From NCBI GenBank assembly GCA_041875495.1, contig CP112982.1, positions 2,790,001 to 2,854,000 of the forward strand: a stretch of DNA of 64,000 nucleotides, read 5' to 3'. Below the pieces are notes generated by a model. That model did no database searches. It was not told where the DNA came from and was given only the letters and a program-made list of their open reading frames with translations. Shown piece by piece: positions 1 through 10,374 of this stretch (its first letter is position 1; the number at the start of each line of letters is the position of its first letter). The position numbers and the translations under genes are program-made. Origin of the DNA: Halomonas sp. CH40. GTDB taxonomy: Bacteria; Pseudomonadota; Gammaproteobacteria; Pseudomonadales; Halomonadaceae.

Positions 1-304
1 GATCAAGGACGTTAACGATCAGCAGCAGCATGCCGAAGAACTGGCAACACTGCTGGATGAACTGCCTTGCAAGATCAACCTGATTCCATTTAACCCGTTT
101 CCCCATTCAGGTTATGAAAAGCCCTCACGCAATCAGTGCATGCGTTTCCAACAATGGCTTTACGATCTGAAACATACTGCTACCATTCGCACCACGCGCG
201 GTGACGATATTGATGCAGCCTGCGGCCAACTGGTGGGCCAGGTCAAAGACCGCACCAAACGCCATGCTCGCTATATTCAGTCGATCCAGATCGATGCCGA
301 TTAA
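1..304 (+). CDS. rlmN: Dual-specificity RNA methyltransferase RlmN, C-terminal part
   Basis: The reading frame is open from the window edge and ends at TAA 302-304, giving the last ~100 residues of a radical-SAM methyltransferase. RlmN methylates C2 of A2503 in 23S rRNA and A37 in some tRNAs. Visible family signatures are IKDVND near the edge, [12 protein letters not shown], and [14 protein letters not shown] close to the end. The cysteine in the DIDAACGQL block corresponds to the conserved catalytic C-terminal cysteine of RlmN. The N-terminal radical-SAM CxxxCxxC cluster lies outside the window. The next gene, pilW, follows about 110 bp downstream, the usual gammaproteobacterial order. Confidence 0.95.
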   Translation, partial: IKDVNDQQQHAEELATLLDELPCKINLIPFNPFPHSGYEKPSRNQCMRFQQWLYDLKHTATIRTTRGDDIDAACGQLVGQVKDRTKRHARYIQSIQIDAD

Positions 305-417
305 GCTGGCCATGATAGCCTCTACTGGAATACGTCATCAGGCAGAGGCTTGACTTACGCCTTACACGGCGCTTTGATGGACACATTTTGACGACTCACC
401 CTGCACTGAGGATAGCG

Positions 418-1155
418 ATGATCAATCAACGCAGATGTCACCTCCCCCGTTCAGGGGCATTGCTGACAGCGCTATTGATCACGCTGTGGTTGTCTGGCTG
501 TGCCGCAAACACAGGCATGACAGCCCAGCAACGCCCTGAAGCTGTAGATGCCTACACACAACTGGGCGTTGCCTACTTTGAACGCAACAATCTGAGCCGC
601 GCCCTGGATGCGTTGAGTCGCGCGCTGGAAATTGCGCCTGAGCATGCCGAAGCACTTCAGGCACTGGCCTTGGTCTATCAGCAACAGGGCGAAATGGCCC
701 TTGCCAGAGAGCATTTTCAGGAAGCACTAGAGAATGCGCCGGATTTTACCCAGGCGCGCAATAACTTTGCTGCTTTTCTGTATGCACAGGGTGACTATCA
801 GGCGGCTTGTGAACAGCTTGAAACAGCCTCTCAAGCCGCCAACTATCCACGCAGATCACAGCTTTTTACTAATTTAGGCCAGTGCTATATTGCACAAGAT
901 CAGATTGACCCGGCGCGTAATGCCTTACAGCGCGCCCAACAGATAGACCCGCGCTATGCGCGCAGTTATTACCTTTTAGCCGAGTTAGAGTTTTCACAGG
1001 GCAATGATTCCCAAGCCTGGCGATCCATGCAGACTTATTTGCAGCTGGCAAATCCAAACCGTGAGGCACTGCAGATGGCCATTGATATTGCTTACAGTCG
1101 TGGCGAAGATGCCATTGCCGCCGACTACCAGCGTCAGCTTGACCAGTTCGAATAA
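418..1155 (+). CDS. pilW: Type IV pilus biogenesis/stability lipoprotein PilW (PilF)
   Basis: This 245-residue outer-membrane lipoprotein is made of tetratricopeptide repeats and is needed for assembly of the PilQ secretin of type IV pili. A signal peptide ends in the lipobox LWLSGC near residue 29, followed by TPR units (AYTQLGVAYFERNNLSRALD, then HAEALQALALVYQQQG, then ARNNFAAFLYAQGDY). The start was set at ATG 418 because TGAGGA at 407-412 lies at good spacing; a TTG at 388 in frame would add ten residues before the signal peptide. It sits between rlmN and rodZ, the conserved position of pilW/pilF. PilF is the Pseudomonas name. Confidence 0.92.
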   Translation: MINQRRCHLPRSGALLTALLITLWLSGCAANTGMTAQQRPEAVDAYTQLGVAYFERNNLSRALDALSRALEIAPEHAEALQALALVYQQQGEMALAREHFQEALENAPDFTQARNNFAAFLYAQGDYQAACEQLETASQAANYPRRSQLFTNLGQCYIAQDQIDPARNALQRAQQIDPRYARSYYLLAELEFSQGNDSQAWRSMQTYLQLANPNREALQMAIDIAYSRGEDAIAADYQRQLDQFE

Positions 1156-1204
1156 TGTTGCCTAAAGCCCTGTTCACCGCTTATTTATTGAAGGATGCTC
1201 AGCC

Positions 1205-2338
1205 ATGAGCGATACACACACCCCAGAACAATATAATCAAACGCCCACCGTTTCTCCCGGTGAGCAATTACAGCGTCAACGTGAACAACTTAACATTTCT
1301 GTTGAAGAGGCTGCCGAAGCGCTGCACCTGCGTCCTGCCGTTATTAACGGCCTTGAACACGACAATTACGACGAGATACCGGTACCTACCTATCGTCGTG
1401 GTTACCTGCGTGCCTATGCCAGGTATCTGAATATCGATGAAACGCTGGTGCTTGACGCCTATAAAGCGCGCAATGGCAGCCAGGAAACCACTGACCGCAA
1501 GGTATCGCCCGTATCAGTCAAAAAGCCGCCTTCACGCATCGGTGCCGTGCTGTTCAAACTGTTCACTCTGGCGGTAATCCTCGGCTTGATTGCGGTGACC
1601 GTGATGTGGTGGCAAAGCCGTGGTGGCAGCACTCCCCCAGGGTTGGAAGACTCCTCTCAGCTGAGCGCGGAAGATAGCAATATTGCAACCAGCAATTCGG
1701 CCGCCCGCAACGCCGATAACAACGCGGCGACAGCCATCACGGCTGATGACGACCAGCGCACAGACAACACCAGCACAGACAGCGCTGACCCAGAGGCGCC
1801 ACTGAATGATTCCATGCCCCTCACCCAGACCGATGAATCTGCTGACACTACCGGCACTGTCAACAATTCCCTGCCAGACACGGATACTGCGCAGATCAGC
1901 GCTGACGCCGGCACGACGTTACAGGACGCTGACCCACAGACCAGCAATGGGCAGGCTGACGACCAACTTGACGAAGAACAGACAAGCGATGAACAGCTTG
2001 GCGAAGAAGCACCCGAAAACGTAGAAACCCTGGCTGCTTCCCAGGAAACATCAGATACGGATGCAGCAGCAGACGATAGCACGACCGAGGATGTTAGCAA
2101 TCGCCTTGAACTCACCTTCAACCAGCAGTCCTGGACCGAGATATTCGATGCCAACAACCAGCGTGTCTTTGTTGGCCTTCAGGAGCCTGGCACGTCAGCA
2201 ACCGTTGAAGGAGAGCCGCCCTATCGGCTGACAATCGGTAACTCCACTGGCGTTGAATTGCGCTACCAGGGTGAGGCCGTCGATCTTGGCGAGCGCGCCG
2301 GTGCCAACAACGTTGCCCGCTTCACTTTAGGAGAGTAA
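1205..2338 (+). CDS. rodZ: Cytoskeleton protein RodZ
   Basis: RodZ anchors MreB filaments to the inner membrane and helps set rod shape. The 377-residue product has the expected order: an N-terminal cytoplasmic helix-turn-helix domain (about residues 18-90), one transmembrane helix (about 115-135, [18 protein letters not shown]), a long acidic, Asp/Thr/Ser-rich periplasmic linker (about 145-295), and a C-terminal DUF4115 beta domain that begins near [14 protein letters not shown]. The linker is of low complexity and rich in D, E, T and Q, fitting a halophile-like acidic exported region. It lies 8 bp upstream of ispG and is probably cotranscribed with pilW and ispG. Confidence 0.93.
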   Translation: MSDTHTPEQYNQTPTVSPGEQLQRQREQLNISVEEAAEALHLRPAVINGLEHDNYDEIPVPTYRRGYLRAYARYLNIDETLVLDAYKARNGSQETTDRKVSPVSVKKPPSRIGAVLFKLFTLAVILGLIAVTVMWWQSRGGSTPPGLEDSSQLSAEDSNIATSNSAARNADNNAATAITADDDQRTDNTSTDSADPEAPLNDSMPLTQTDESADTTGTVNNSLPDTDTAQISADAGTTLQDADPQTSNGQADDQLDEEQTSDEQLGEEAPENVETLAASQETSDTDAAADDSTTEDVSNRLELTFNQQSWTEIFDANNQRVFVGLQEPGTSATVEGEPPYRLTIGNSTGVELRYQGEAVDLGERAGANNVARFTLGE

Positions 2339-2346
2339 ATCACCGT

Positions 2347-3459
2347 ATGCATGCCCCATCCCCGATCAAACGTCGCCACTCGCGCCAGATTCATGTCGGT
2401 CATGTCGCTGTCGGTGGAGATGCGCCCATCTCAGTGCAGAGCATGACCAACACCAACACGCTGGATGTTGCGGCAACCGTGGCGCAGATCCGCCAGCTGG
2501 AAACCGCCGGTGCTGATATTGTGCGGGTTTCGGTGCCCGACATGGAGGCCGCCGAAGCCTTTGGCAAGATCAAGCGCGAAGTGCAGGTGCCCCTGGTGGC
2601 TGACATTCATTTCGATTACAAGATTGCCCTGCGCGTGGCTGAACTGGGCGTTGATTGCCTGCGCATCAACCCTGGCAATATTGGCCGTGAAGAGCGTGTC
2701 CGCGCGGTTGTCAGTGCCGCTCGTGATAACGGCATCCCGATTCGCATCGGGGTTAACGCCGGTTCGCTGGAAAAAGACCTGCAAAAGAAATACGGCGAAC
2801 CCACCCCCGCGGCCCTGGTTGAATCCGCCATGCGCCATATCGATCACCTTGACCGGCTGGATTTCCAGGAATTCAAGGTCAGCGTCAAGGCCTCAGATGT
2901 GTTCATGGCCGTGGCTGCCTATCGTGATCTGGCCAGCCGCATTGAACAGCCTCTGCATCTGGGCATTACCGAAGCGGGCGGGTTGCGTTCCGGTACGGTC
3001 AAGTCCTCGATTGGCCTGGGCATGCTGCTGATGGATGGTATCGGTGACACTATCCGCGTCTCTCTGGCCGCTGATCCGGTAGAAGAAATCAAGGTCGGCT
3101 TTGATATGCTAAAAAGCCTGAAACTGCGCGCCAAGGGCATCAACTTTATTGCCTGCCCAAGCTGCTCGCGCCAGAACTTTGATGTGATCGATACCATGAA
3201 CCAGCTTGAGGAACGTCTGGAAGATATCATGACGCCCCTTGATGTGTCGGTAATTGGCTGTGTGGTCAACGGCCCGGGGGAAGCCAAGGAAACCGATATC
3301 GGCCTGACTGGCGGTTCACCTGCCAACCTGGTTTATATCGACGGCAAGCCCGCTACCAAGCTGCGTAACGACCATCTGGTAGATGACCTTGAGCGAATGA
3401 TTCGCGATAAAGTGCATGAAAAAGAGCAGCGCGAACAGAACACTATTGCCCGCAGCTGA
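2347..3459 (+). CDS. ispG: 4-hydroxy-3-methylbut-2-en-1-yl diphosphate synthase IspG (GcpE)
   Basis: IspG is a [4Fe-4S] enzyme of the MEP isoprenoid pathway; it converts ME-cPP to HMBPP. The 370-residue protein has the N-terminal TIM-barrel motif [10 protein letters not shown], the cluster cysteines in CPSC and in [10 protein letters not shown], and the usual bacterial length without the insert of plant forms. It supplies the C5 precursors that the crt genes at 51-56 kb would draw on, although the two loci are far apart. It follows rodZ at 8 bp, as in most gammaproteobacteria, and is followed by a strong hairpin and then hisS. Confidence 0.97.
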   Translation: MHAPSPIKRRHSRQIHVGHVAVGGDAPISVQSMTNTNTLDVAATVAQIRQLETAGADIVRVSVPDMEAAEAFGKIKREVQVPLVADIHFDYKIALRVAELGVDCLRINPGNIGREERVRAVVSAARDNGIPIRIGVNAGSLEKDLQKKYGEPTPAALVESAMRHIDHLDRLDFQEFKVSVKASDVFMAVAAYRDLASRIEQPLHLGITEAGGLRSGTVKSSIGLGMLLMDGIGDTIRVSLAADPVEEIKVGFDMLKSLKLRAKGINFIACPSCSRQNFDVIDTMNQLEERLEDIMTPLDVSVIGCVVNGPGEAKETDIGLTGGSPANLVYIDGKPATKLRNDHLVDDLERMIRDKVHEKEQREQNTIARS

Positions 3460-3492
3460 CAGCGGCTCCCACGCAATATTGTCTGCCCCGTC

Positions 3493-3522
3493 GCTAAAGG
3501 TTGCCGGTTGGCAACCTTTAGC
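3493..3522 (+). terminator. Perfect 13-bp hairpin between ispG and hisS
   Basis: Arms GCTAAAGGTTGCC (3493-3505) and GGCAACCTTTAGC (3510-3522) pair perfectly around a GGTT loop, 33 bp after the ispG stop. No uridine tract follows, so it is not a textbook intrinsic terminator. It may be a weak terminator, an RNA 3'-end stabiliser, or an attenuation element that lowers readthrough into hisS. Confidence 0.55.
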
Positions 3523-3630
3523 CATTAAGCAGTGTCTGACAGTTTTATCCGGCTATCTGCACACAGCGGTATTTACTGAAGCGTCTTTGCAAAAGCGTCT
3601 TTGCAAATAAAGTCAAACAAGGAGTTATCA

Positions 3631-4932
3631 TTGAGCCAGCCTGCTGCCAAGTCTGCCAAGAAAATCCAAGCCATCCGGGGCATGAATGATCTTCTGCCCG
3701 GTGACAGCCCTCGCTGGCAGTTCTTCGAAAGCAAGGTTCGCCAGCTAATGGCGCGTTACGGCTTCGACGAAATCCGCACGCCGATTGTTGAGCAGACAGC
3801 CTTGTTCGCTCGCTCGATTGGCGAAGTCACTGATATTGTCGAAAAAGAAATGTACACCTTCGAAGATCGTAATGGCGACAGCCTGACCCTGCGGCCTGAA
3901 GGCACCGCCAGCTGCGTCCGGGCAGCAATGGAGCACGGCCTGCTGCACAACCAGACGCAGCGGCTTTGGTATCAGGGGCCGATGTTTCGCCATGAACGCC
4001 CGCAGAAAGGTCGCTATCGTCAGTTCCATCAGGTCGGGGTGGAAACCTACGGCTTTGAAGGCCCGGATATTGACGCCGAAGTAATTCTGCTCTCAGCGCG
4101 TCTATGGCAGGAACTCGGGCTCACCCAGCACGTGACCCTGGAGCTTAACTCGCTTGGCTCGGCTGAGGCTCGCGCAGCCTATCGCGAAACACTGGTGAGT
4201 TACTTTGAGCAGCACCGTGAGATTCTCGACGAAGACTCGCTGCGGCGCCTTTCCAGCAACCCGCTGCGGATATTGGATTCCAAGAACCCGGCCATGGCCG
4301 AGATGCTGGAAAACGCGCCGCGCCTGATGGATCACCTGGATCAAGAATCCCGCGAGCACTTTGAACAGCTCAAGGCCATGCTTGATGCGGCGGGTATTCA
4401 CTATGTGATTAATCCACGGCTGGTACGCGGCCTGGACTACTACTGCCGCACAGTGTTCGAGTGGACGACCCAAGCCCTGGGCAGCCAGGGTACGGTCTGT
4501 GCAGGTGGCCGCTACGATGGCCTGGTTGAACAGCTTGGCGGCAAGTCTACCCCAGCCGTTGGCTTTGCGATGGGCATTGAACGCCTGATTCTGTTGCTGG
4601 ATACCCTACAACTGGTGCCTGAAGAGGCGCTGGGTGGCTGCGATGTCTACCTGCTCCCCATGGATGAGGCCGCGACCCTCACGGCTCTCACCCTGGCCGA
4701 GCAGTTACGCAGCCAATTGCCCGAACTACGTTTGCAGCTGCACTGCGGCGGCGGCAGTTTCAAAAGCCGCATGAAGAAAGCCGATAAAAGCGGAGCGACG
4801 ATTGCCTTGCTGATTGGTGAGGACGAACGGCAAACCGATGCTGTTACGCTCAAGTTCCTACGCGAAGAGCGTGAACAGCAACGCCACCCCCAGGCAACAC
4901 TGCCTGAACGGTTGCAAGATCTGATTGCCTGA
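3631..4932 (+). CDS. hisS: Histidine--tRNA ligase
   Basis: HisRS is a class II aminoacyl-tRNA synthetase that charges tRNA-His. The 433-residue product starts at TTG 3631, preceded by AAGGAG at 3619-3624 (6-nt spacing). This start places [13 protein letters not shown] close to the N terminus, as in other HisRS. Motif 2 ([17 protein letters not shown]), the histidine-binding loop [15 protein letters not shown] and the motif 3 region ([10 protein letters not shown]) are intact, followed by the anticodon-binding domain. An in-frame TTG at 3601 would add ten residues but has no ribosome binding site. hisS lies between ispG and yfgM, the conserved order. Confidence 0.96.
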   Translation: MSQPAAKSAKKIQAIRGMNDLLPGDSPRWQFFESKVRQLMARYGFDEIRTPIVEQTALFARSIGEVTDIVEKEMYTFEDRNGDSLTLRPEGTASCVRAAMEHGLLHNQTQRLWYQGPMFRHERPQKGRYRQFHQVGVETYGFEGPDIDAEVILLSARLWQELGLTQHVTLELNSLGSAEARAAYRETLVSYFEQHREILDEDSLRRLSSNPLRILDSKNPAMAEMLENAPRLMDHLDQESREHFEQLKAMLDAAGIHYVINPRLVRGLDYYCRTVFEWTTQALGSQGTVCAGGRYDGLVEQLGGKSTPAVGFAMGIERLILLLDTLQLVPEEALGGCDVYLLPMDEAATLTALTLAEQLRSQLPELRLQLHCGGGSFKSRMKKADKSGATIALLIGEDERQTDAVTLKFLREEREQQRHPQATLPERLQDLIA

Positions 4933-4995
4933 TATACCGATTTCCTGATCCATGCGCCCAAACGCCATGACAGAAGACAGATAAGGAGGCCGCCC

Positions 4996-5655
4996 ATGGC
5001 GGAGCTGAGAACAGAAGAAGAGCAGCTGGAAGCCATCAAACGCTGGTGGAAGGACAATGGAGCCTCGCTCATTGCTGGCGTTGCCATTGCGGCCGCGGGC
5101 GTGTTTGGCTGGAACGCTTGGCAAAACTACCAGGACAATCGCGCTGAAGCCGCATCAATACGCTACCAGGAACTGGTCAACCTGACCGCCAGCAACTCAA
5201 ATGATGACGCCATGCTGGCCCAGGCCCGCGAGCTGGTGACGGAAATCAACGACGAGTATGACGGCACTCTCTACGCCGAGCTTGCCCAGCTGCTGGACGC
5301 CCGTCTGGCGGTTCAGCAGCAAGACCTGGAAGGCGCTACCCGTGCCCTTGAGCAGGTGGTTGACAACTCTTCGCGCCTCTACGTACAGAGCCTGGCACGG
5401 CTGCGCCTGGCACGGCTGGCAATTGCCCGTGACGAACCACAAGAGGCGCTTGATCTATTGGATCAATCCATTGTTGATTCACTGGCAGCCCAGCGTGACG
5501 ACCTGCGTGGTGATGCCCATTTTGCCCTTAACCAACATGATGATGCTCGCGATGCCTGGCAAAATGCCCTGACGCTGGCACAGGAACAGAGTCAACCGCT
5601 TTACGGCGTACAGCTGAAGCTAGATGACCTCGGCACCAAGGAGACTGCGCTATGA
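4996..5655 (+). CDS. yfgM: YfgM-like TPR membrane protein (periplasmic chaperone, SecYEG-associated)
   Basis: This 219-residue single-pass protein begins with the family motif TEEEQLEAIKRWWKDNG, then a transmembrane helix (about 24-42, LIAGVAIAAAGVFGW) and a periplasmic TPR domain rich in Ala, Leu and Gln. YfgM acts with PpiD at the SecYEG translocon and in envelope stress signalling in E. coli. It sits directly before bamB and overlaps it by four bases (ATGA), so the two are translationally coupled. The ribosome binding site AAGGAGG at 4983-4989 precedes the start. Confidence 0.88.
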   Translation: MAELRTEEEQLEAIKRWWKDNGASLIAGVAIAAAGVFGWNAWQNYQDNRAEAASIRYQELVNLTASNSNDDAMLAQARELVTEINDEYDGTLYAELAQLLDARLAVQQQDLEGATRALEQVVDNSSRLYVQSLARLRLARLAIARDEPQEALDLLDQSIVDSLAAQRDDLRGDAHFALNQHDDARDAWQNALTLAQEQSQPLYGVQLKLDDLGTKETAL

Positions 5656-6848
5656 ACGCCCCCTCTTGTCTACACCCGGGCACTTCACGCCCACGTTTGC
5701 CACGCGCCCTGCGCCTGGCGCTAGGTGCCAGTATCGTGGCACTGGTGGCCGGCTGTGCCAGTAAAAGTGAGCCTATCTATACACCCAAAGAATTGCAGGC
5801 GTTTGAAGCCAGCGCTGAACTGCAGGAACGCTGGAGCACCCGCGTAGGCGATGGCCTTGGCCGCGCCCGCTACCCGATTGCCCCTGCACGCGATGGCAAC
5901 CGCCTGTTTGCCGCTGATGCTGACGGCGTCGTGGCTGCCTATAACGCAGACAACGGCCAGCGCCAATGGGAAGTTAACCTGGACGCAGACGTTTCCAGCG
6001 CCTTGAATGCCATTGCCGGTGAGCTTTATTTAGGCACCCGCAACGGCGAAGTGCTGGCACTTGACCAGGAGGACGGTAGCGTCCAGTGGCGTTCACGGGT
6101 ATCCAGTGATGTTCTCGCTGCCCCGCAGGCCAATCAACAGCAATTGATCGTACAGAGTACCGACGGGCGGATTACCGCACTGAACCGGGCCACCGGTGAT
6201 CAGTTATGGACCTATTCCAGTCAGCTGCCTGCCTTGACCCTGCGCGGCACGGGCACACCACAAACCATTGATCCGGTGACCTTTGCAGGCTTCTCCAACG
6301 GCCGCCTGGCCACCCTGGACAATCGCAATGGTCAGCCTCTGTGGGAACAGCAGATTGCCACACCCAGCGGGCGCAGCGATGTTGAACGCCTGGTTGATCT
6401 TGCGGGCCAGCCAGTGATCACTCCGGATGGCCGACTGTTTGTGACCAGCTATAACGGCGAAGTGGCGGCCCTTGAAGCCCTGCGCGGCGATGTCATGTGG
6501 TCACGTTCGCTGTCCAGCCGCCACACCCCTGTACTGGTGGGCGACCTGCTGTTTGTAGCCACGGATGAAAGTCACGTGGTTGCCCTGACCGCCGATAATG
6601 GCCAGGAAGTCTGGCGTAACCGCGACCTGGAAGGCCGCTGGATTACCGCCCCGGCCTTTGCCGATGGCAATCTGGTATTCGGTGATTATGAAGGTTACCT
6701 TCATCTTATTGATGCCCGCGACGGTGAACTGGCCGCACGCCATGAAGTCGACGATTCCGGCATCAGCGTTCGCCCGGTTACCGAAGGCAGCACCATTCAT
6801 GTTCAAGCCGACAATGGTCGGTTGGAAACTCTGGAAGTCACTCAATGA
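5652..6848 (+). CDS. bamB: Outer membrane protein assembly factor BamB
   Basis: BamB is a lipoprotein of the BAM complex, which inserts beta-barrel proteins into the outer membrane. The 398-residue product has a signal peptide with lipobox VAGC near residue 34, followed by repeated PQQ-like beta-propeller blades. The blades show as Trp-containing repeats such as [33 protein letters not shown] and [11 protein letters not shown]. Its start overlaps yfgM and its stop overlaps der by ATGA in both cases, so yfgM, bamB and der form one tightly coupled operon. Confidence 0.95.
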   Translation: MNAPSCLHPGTSRPRLPRALRLALGASIVALVAGCASKSEPIYTPKELQAFEASAELQERWSTRVGDGLGRARYPIAPARDGNRLFAADADGVVAAYNADNGQRQWEVNLDADVSSALNAIAGELYLGTRNGEVLALDQEDGSVQWRSRVSSDVLAAPQANQQQLIVQSTDGRITALNRATGDQLWTYSSQLPALTLRGTGTPQTIDPVTFAGFSNGRLATLDNRNGQPLWEQQIATPSGRSDVERLVDLAGQPVITPDGRLFVTSYNGEVAALEALRGDVMWSRSLSSRHTPVLVGDLLFVATDESHVVALTADNGQEVWRNRDLEGRWITAPAFADGNLVFGDYEGYLHLIDARDGELAARHEVDDSGISVRPVTEGSTIHVQADNGRLETLEVTQ

Positions 6849-8248
6849 CACCTGTGATTGCCCTGGTTGGCCGCCCCAATGTGGGCAAGTCAACCTTGTT
6901 TAACCGCCTGACCCGCTCCCGCGATGCGCTGGTCGCTGATTTTCCTGGCCTGACCCGTGACCGCAAATACGGTAACGGCATGCTGGGCGGCAAGGCCTAC
7001 ACGGTGATTGATACCGGTGGCATCAGCGGTGACGAAGAAGGCATTGATGCGGCCATGGCCGAGCAGTCACTGGCCGCGATTGATGAAGCCGATATTGTCC
7101 TGTTTCTGGTTGATGCCCGTGCCGGTCTGAACGTGGCGGATGAAGCTATCGCCAACCACCTGCGCGTCAACCAGAAAAAAACCTGGCTGGTGGTCAACAA
7201 GACCGACGGCCTGGAAGAACATTCGGCCATGGCTGATTTCTGGGCCCTTGGGCTTGGCGACCCCTGGCCGATTGCCGCTGCCCATGGTCGTAACGTCTCG
7301 ACCCTGATGGATGTGGTCCTGGCGCCCTTTCCGGAGCGTGATGAAAGCATCCCTGCTGATACCGGCACCAAGGGCATCCGCATTGGCGTCATTGGGCGCC
7401 CCAATGTGGGCAAGTCCACCCTGGTCAACCGCCTGCTGGGCGAAGATCGTGTTGTCGTCTTTGATGAAGCCGGCACCACTCGGGATGCCATCGAAATACC
7501 TTTCGAGCGGCGCGGCAAACCCTATGTGCTGGTCGATACCGCAGGCGTCAGGCGGCGCAAGAATGTCAGCGAAATCGCCGAAAAGTTCTCCATCATCAAG
7601 ACCCTGGAAGCCATCAAGGAATGCCATGTAGCCATCATGGTGCTGGATGCGCGCAACGGCCTGGTAGAACAGGATCTGCACCTGCTTGACTATGTACTGA
7701 CCACAGGGCGCGCCCTGGTATTGGCCGTTAACAAGTGGGATGGCCTGGAGCAGGATGCCCGGGAAAAGATTCGCGCCGACATCAAGCGCCGCCTGGGGTT
7801 TGCCGACTATGCCGAGCTGCACTTTATTTCAGCGCTGCACGGCACGGCCGTTGGTGATCTTTACCCTTCGATTGAACGCGCCTTCAATGCTGCTAATGCC
7901 CACTGGTCAACCAACCGGCTGACGACTCTGCTTCAGGATGCCGTCAGCCAGCACCCGCCGCCGATGATTCATGGCCGACGGATCAAGCTGCGCATGGCCC
8001 ACCAGGGCGGCAGCAACCCGCCGATCATAGTGGTGCACGGCAACCAGACCGAATCACTGCCGGAGTCCTACCGGCGCTTTCTGATCAATACCTTCCGCAA
8101 GGTGCTCAAGGTACGCGGAACCCCCATGCGCTTTGAATTCCGTTCGGGCAATAACCCCTATGATCACATGGCAGGCGCCAGCGACAAGGAAAAGGCCAAG
8201 AAACGCGAACTCAACCGCACCAAGGAAGCTCGCCAGAAACGCCGTTAA
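6845..8248 (+). CDS. der: Ribosome biogenesis GTPase Der (EngA)
   Basis: Der is an essential GTPase with two tandem G domains that helps 50S subunit maturation. Both P-loops are present ([12 protein letters not shown] near residue 8 and [12 protein letters not shown] near residue 181), with DTGG and DTAG G3 motifs and NKTD and NKWD G4 motifs. A C-terminal KH-like domain follows, and the protein ends in a lysine/arginine-rich tail ([20 protein letters not shown]). Length 467 residues is normal. The start overlaps bamB by four bases. The stop abuts the convergent stop of the next gene. Confidence 0.97.
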   Translation: MTPVIALVGRPNVGKSTLFNRLTRSRDALVADFPGLTRDRKYGNGMLGGKAYTVIDTGGISGDEEGIDAAMAEQSLAAIDEADIVLFLVDARAGLNVADEAIANHLRVNQKKTWLVVNKTDGLEEHSAMADFWALGLGDPWPIAAAHGRNVSTLMDVVLAPFPERDESIPADTGTKGIRIGVIGRPNVGKSTLVNRLLGEDRVVVFDEAGTTRDAIEIPFERRGKPYVLVDTAGVRRRKNVSEIAEKFSIIKTLEAIKECHVAIMVLDARNGLVEQDLHLLDYVLTTGRALVLAVNKWDGLEQDAREKIRADIKRRLGFADYAELHFISALHGTAVGDLYPSIERAFNAANAHWSTNRLTTLLQDAVSQHPPPMIHGRRIKLRMAHQGGSNPPIIVVHGNQTESLPESYRRFLINTFRKVLKVRGTPMRFEFRSGNNPYDHMAGASDKEKAKKRELNRTKEARQKRR

Positions 8249-9118
8249 TCAGGCGCCAGAATGCAGCCGTTTGCGACCCACCCATTGGGTTGCAAACTGC
8301 CACGCTGCCCGCCCGCTGCGACCACCGCGCAGGGTGGCAAACCGCACCGCTTCAGCTCGCGCCTCGGCGTTCCAGTCGCTGGCCTTACCCAGCTGAGATA
8401 CCCAGTGGCAACAGGCTTCCAGATAAACATCCTGATTGAAGGGATGAAAGCCCAGCCACAGCCCAAAGCGGTCTGACAGGGAGATTTTTTCCTCGACCGC
8501 ATCGCCATGGTGCAACTCCTCCCCCACCAACCGCGACCCAGCGTTATCGTCCATTGATTCAGGCATCAAATGACGACGATTGGACGTGGCATAGAGTAGG
8601 ACATTCTCTGGCGGCCCGGTCAGCGCCCCATCAAGCACGCTTTTCAGTGCCTTATAGGCATCATCATGGCCTTCAAAGGAAAGATCATCGCAATAGACGA
8701 TAAAACGTTGTGGCATACTGCATAGCTCTTTGACCAGCATCGGCAGGCTGCTTAAGTCATGGCGATCAACCTGAATCATGCGCAACCCTTCACCGGCCAG
8801 AGAGTTGAGCAGTGCTCGCATCAGTGACGACTTGCCGCTCCCCCGTGAGCCCCACAACAGCGTATGGTTGGCAGGATACCCCTGCAAGAATGCCTGGGTA
8901 TTATCCACCAGGGCCAGCTTCTGGCGCTCAATACCCAGCAGATCGTCCAGGCCAAGCGCGTCTCTCGGCGGCACAGGCACCAGACGGCCACCCAGTGGAT
9001 GAGGTTGCCATAAGGCAGCCACATGGGTGTTCCAGTCAACCTGCTCAGGCACTGGCGGCAACCAATGCTCAACCCTATCCAGCAACAGCGCCAGACGGCG
9101 CCCTAACTCAGCATCCAT
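8249..9118 (-). CDS. DUF815 family AAA-type ATP-binding protein
   Basis: This 289-residue protein belongs to the DUF815 group of P-loop ATPases, whose role is not established. A Walker A motif (GSRGSGKSS, residues 90-98) and a Walker B-like segment (RFIVYCDDLSFEG, about 138-150) are visible, followed by LLYATSNRRHLMPESMDDN, typical of the family. There is no signal peptide or membrane segment, so it should be cytosolic. It is convergent with der; the two stop codons are directly adjacent. A GGGGG ribosome binding site lies just upstream of ATG 9118. Confidence 0.85.
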   Translation of the reverse strand: MDAELGRRLALLLDRVEHWLPPVPEQVDWNTHVAALWQPHPLGGRLVPVPPRDALGLDDLLGIERQKLALVDNTQAFLQGYPANHTLLWGSRGSGKSSLMRALLNSLAGEGLRMIQVDRHDLSSLPMLVKELCSMPQRFIVYCDDLSFEGHDDAYKALKSVLDGALTGPPENVLLYATSNRRHLMPESMDDNAGSRLVGEELHHGDAVEEKISLSDRFGLWLGFHPFNQDVYLEACCHWVSQLGKASDWNAEARAEAVRFATLRGGRSGRAAWQFATQWVGRKRLHSGA

Positions 9119-9254
9119 ACAGCCCCCTTCTTAATGATTATTCATCCTTCAACACTCGCCCTATGATACCCATTGCGTTCTGGTGCAAGGAAGCTGACAA
9201 TTCAGAAGGAAATTCACACAAGTGTGACCCTGTTTCGACTACAAGGAAATGTTT

Positions 9255-10058
9255 ATGCGCTGGCTTCGCTTGATATCCATTATCACAGTCTGTGTATCAC
9301 TTACCGCCTGTTCGACATCACCTACCGGCCGCTCCCAACTGTTGCTGTTGTCAGAAGATCAGCTCAATCAGATGGGGCAACAGGCATTCAACCAATACCA
9401 GTCTGACCTGCCCGCCGCCAACGCGGCCAGTCAGCGCTATGTGCAGTGTATTACCCGCGCGATTGTGGCAGAGCTACCGGCTGAACAGCAGCAGATGGAC
9501 TGGCAGGCCAAGGTGTTCGAATCCGAACAGCCCAATGCCTTTGCATTGCCGGGGGGCTACATGGGCGTGAACAGCGGCATGCTCAAGGTGGCCAGCTCCC
9601 AGGATCAGCTCGCGTCTGTGGTCGGTCACGAAATTGCCCACGTTCTGGCACGTCACGCTAATGAGCGTGCTTCCACCAAGAGCGCCACCCAGATGGGGTT
9701 GTCGATTCTGGCCAGCACCTCCGGCATGCAAACACCGGGTGGCCAGCAGCTGATGGGCGTACTGGGAATGGGCGCCGAATACGGCATTATTCTGCCCTTC
9801 TCACGCAAGCATGAAAGCGAAGCGGATGTCATCGGGCTGGAGTTGATGGCCAGGGCCGGTTTTGACCCCCGCGCCAGCATTACCCTGTGGGAGAATATGC
9901 AGCAGGCCTCTGGCGGCGGCCAGCCACCGGCCTGGATGTCGACTCACCCAAGCCATGGCCAGCGAGTGGATGAGCTGGATGCCAACATGCAAAGCGCCCT
10001 GGCAATCTATGAACAGGCGCGTCAGCAAGGCCGCACACCTAACTGCCCACGCCCCTGA
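9255..10058 (+). CDS. M48 family metallopeptidase lipoprotein (LoiP/YcaL-like)
   Basis: This 267-residue exported zinc protease has a short signal peptide with lipobox SLTAC, the zinc-binding motif HEIAH in GHEIAHVLARHANE, and the third ligand region ESEADVIG. That makes it a predicted outer-membrane or periplasmic lipoprotein of the M48B/Oma1-like group, which degrades misfolded envelope proteins. The start was set at ATG 9255 because AAGGA (9243-9247) is 7 nt away; an ATG at 9249 is too close to it. The gene is divergent from the DUF815 ATPase and is followed by a small membrane protein. Confidence 0.9.
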   Translation: MRWLRLISIITVCVSLTACSTSPTGRSQLLLLSEDQLNQMGQQAFNQYQSDLPAANAASQRYVQCITRAIVAELPAEQQQMDWQAKVFESEQPNAFALPGGYMGVNSGMLKVASSQDQLASVVGHEIAHVLARHANERASTKSATQMGLSILASTSGMQTPGGQQLMGVLGMGAEYGIILPFSRKHESEADVIGLELMARAGFDPRASITLWENMQQASGGGQPPAWMSTHPSHGQRVDELDANMQSALAIYEQARQQGRTPNCPRP

Positions 10059-10094
10059 CAGGGGCCTTAACCACACACTGATAACGGGAGCGCC

Positions 10095-10352
10095 ATGATT
10101 CGCCTCGGGTTGTTACTACTGATTCTGCCACTGTTTGTGCTGATGGGCGTCTACTTCTGGGAGCTCAACGACGTTCGCGCCTGCCAATTGGACGGCGGCC
10201 ACTGGCACTACCTGACGGAAACCTGCCGTGAAACGCCTCAGCCCTTTGTGCCCTGGGTAGATCGCGCGCCGTTACTGGTTAACGGCGGTATGCTGCTGTC
10301 GGTGCTCGGGCTGGTACTGTGCATGATCGGGTTCTATCAAAAGCGGCGCTAA
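10095..10352 (+). CDS. Small two-helix membrane protein of unknown function
   Basis: This 85-residue protein has an N-terminal hydrophobic helix (about 3-22), a loop containing two cysteines (ACQLDGGHWHYLTETCRE), and a second helix (about 58-80) ending in KRR. The loop is probably periplasmic, where the cysteines could form a disulfide. ATG 10095 is preceded by a GGGAG ribosome binding site. I do not recognise a named family. It follows the M48 protease at 36 bp and its stop codon lies inside a terminator hairpin. Confidence 0.75.
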   Translation: MIRLGLLLLILPLFVLMGVYFWELNDVRACQLDGGHWHYLTETCRETPQPFVPWVDRAPLLVNGGMLLSVLGLVLCMIGFYQKRR

Positions 10353-10362
10353 GCCGCTTTTG
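10338..10362 (+). terminator. Intrinsic terminator overlapping the small membrane protein stop
   Basis: A 10-bp perfect stem (CAAAAGCGGC / GCCGCTTTTG) with loop GCTAA ends in TTTTG. The stop codon TAA at 10350-10352 is in the loop. It probably ends the M48 protease transcript. Confidence 0.7.
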
Positions 10363-10374
10363 TACTGACAGCCT

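Noticed and set aside
1657..2157. Open frame opposite the rodZ linker region
   Set aside because: Serine- and valine-rich translation arises from the low-complexity linker on the other strand.
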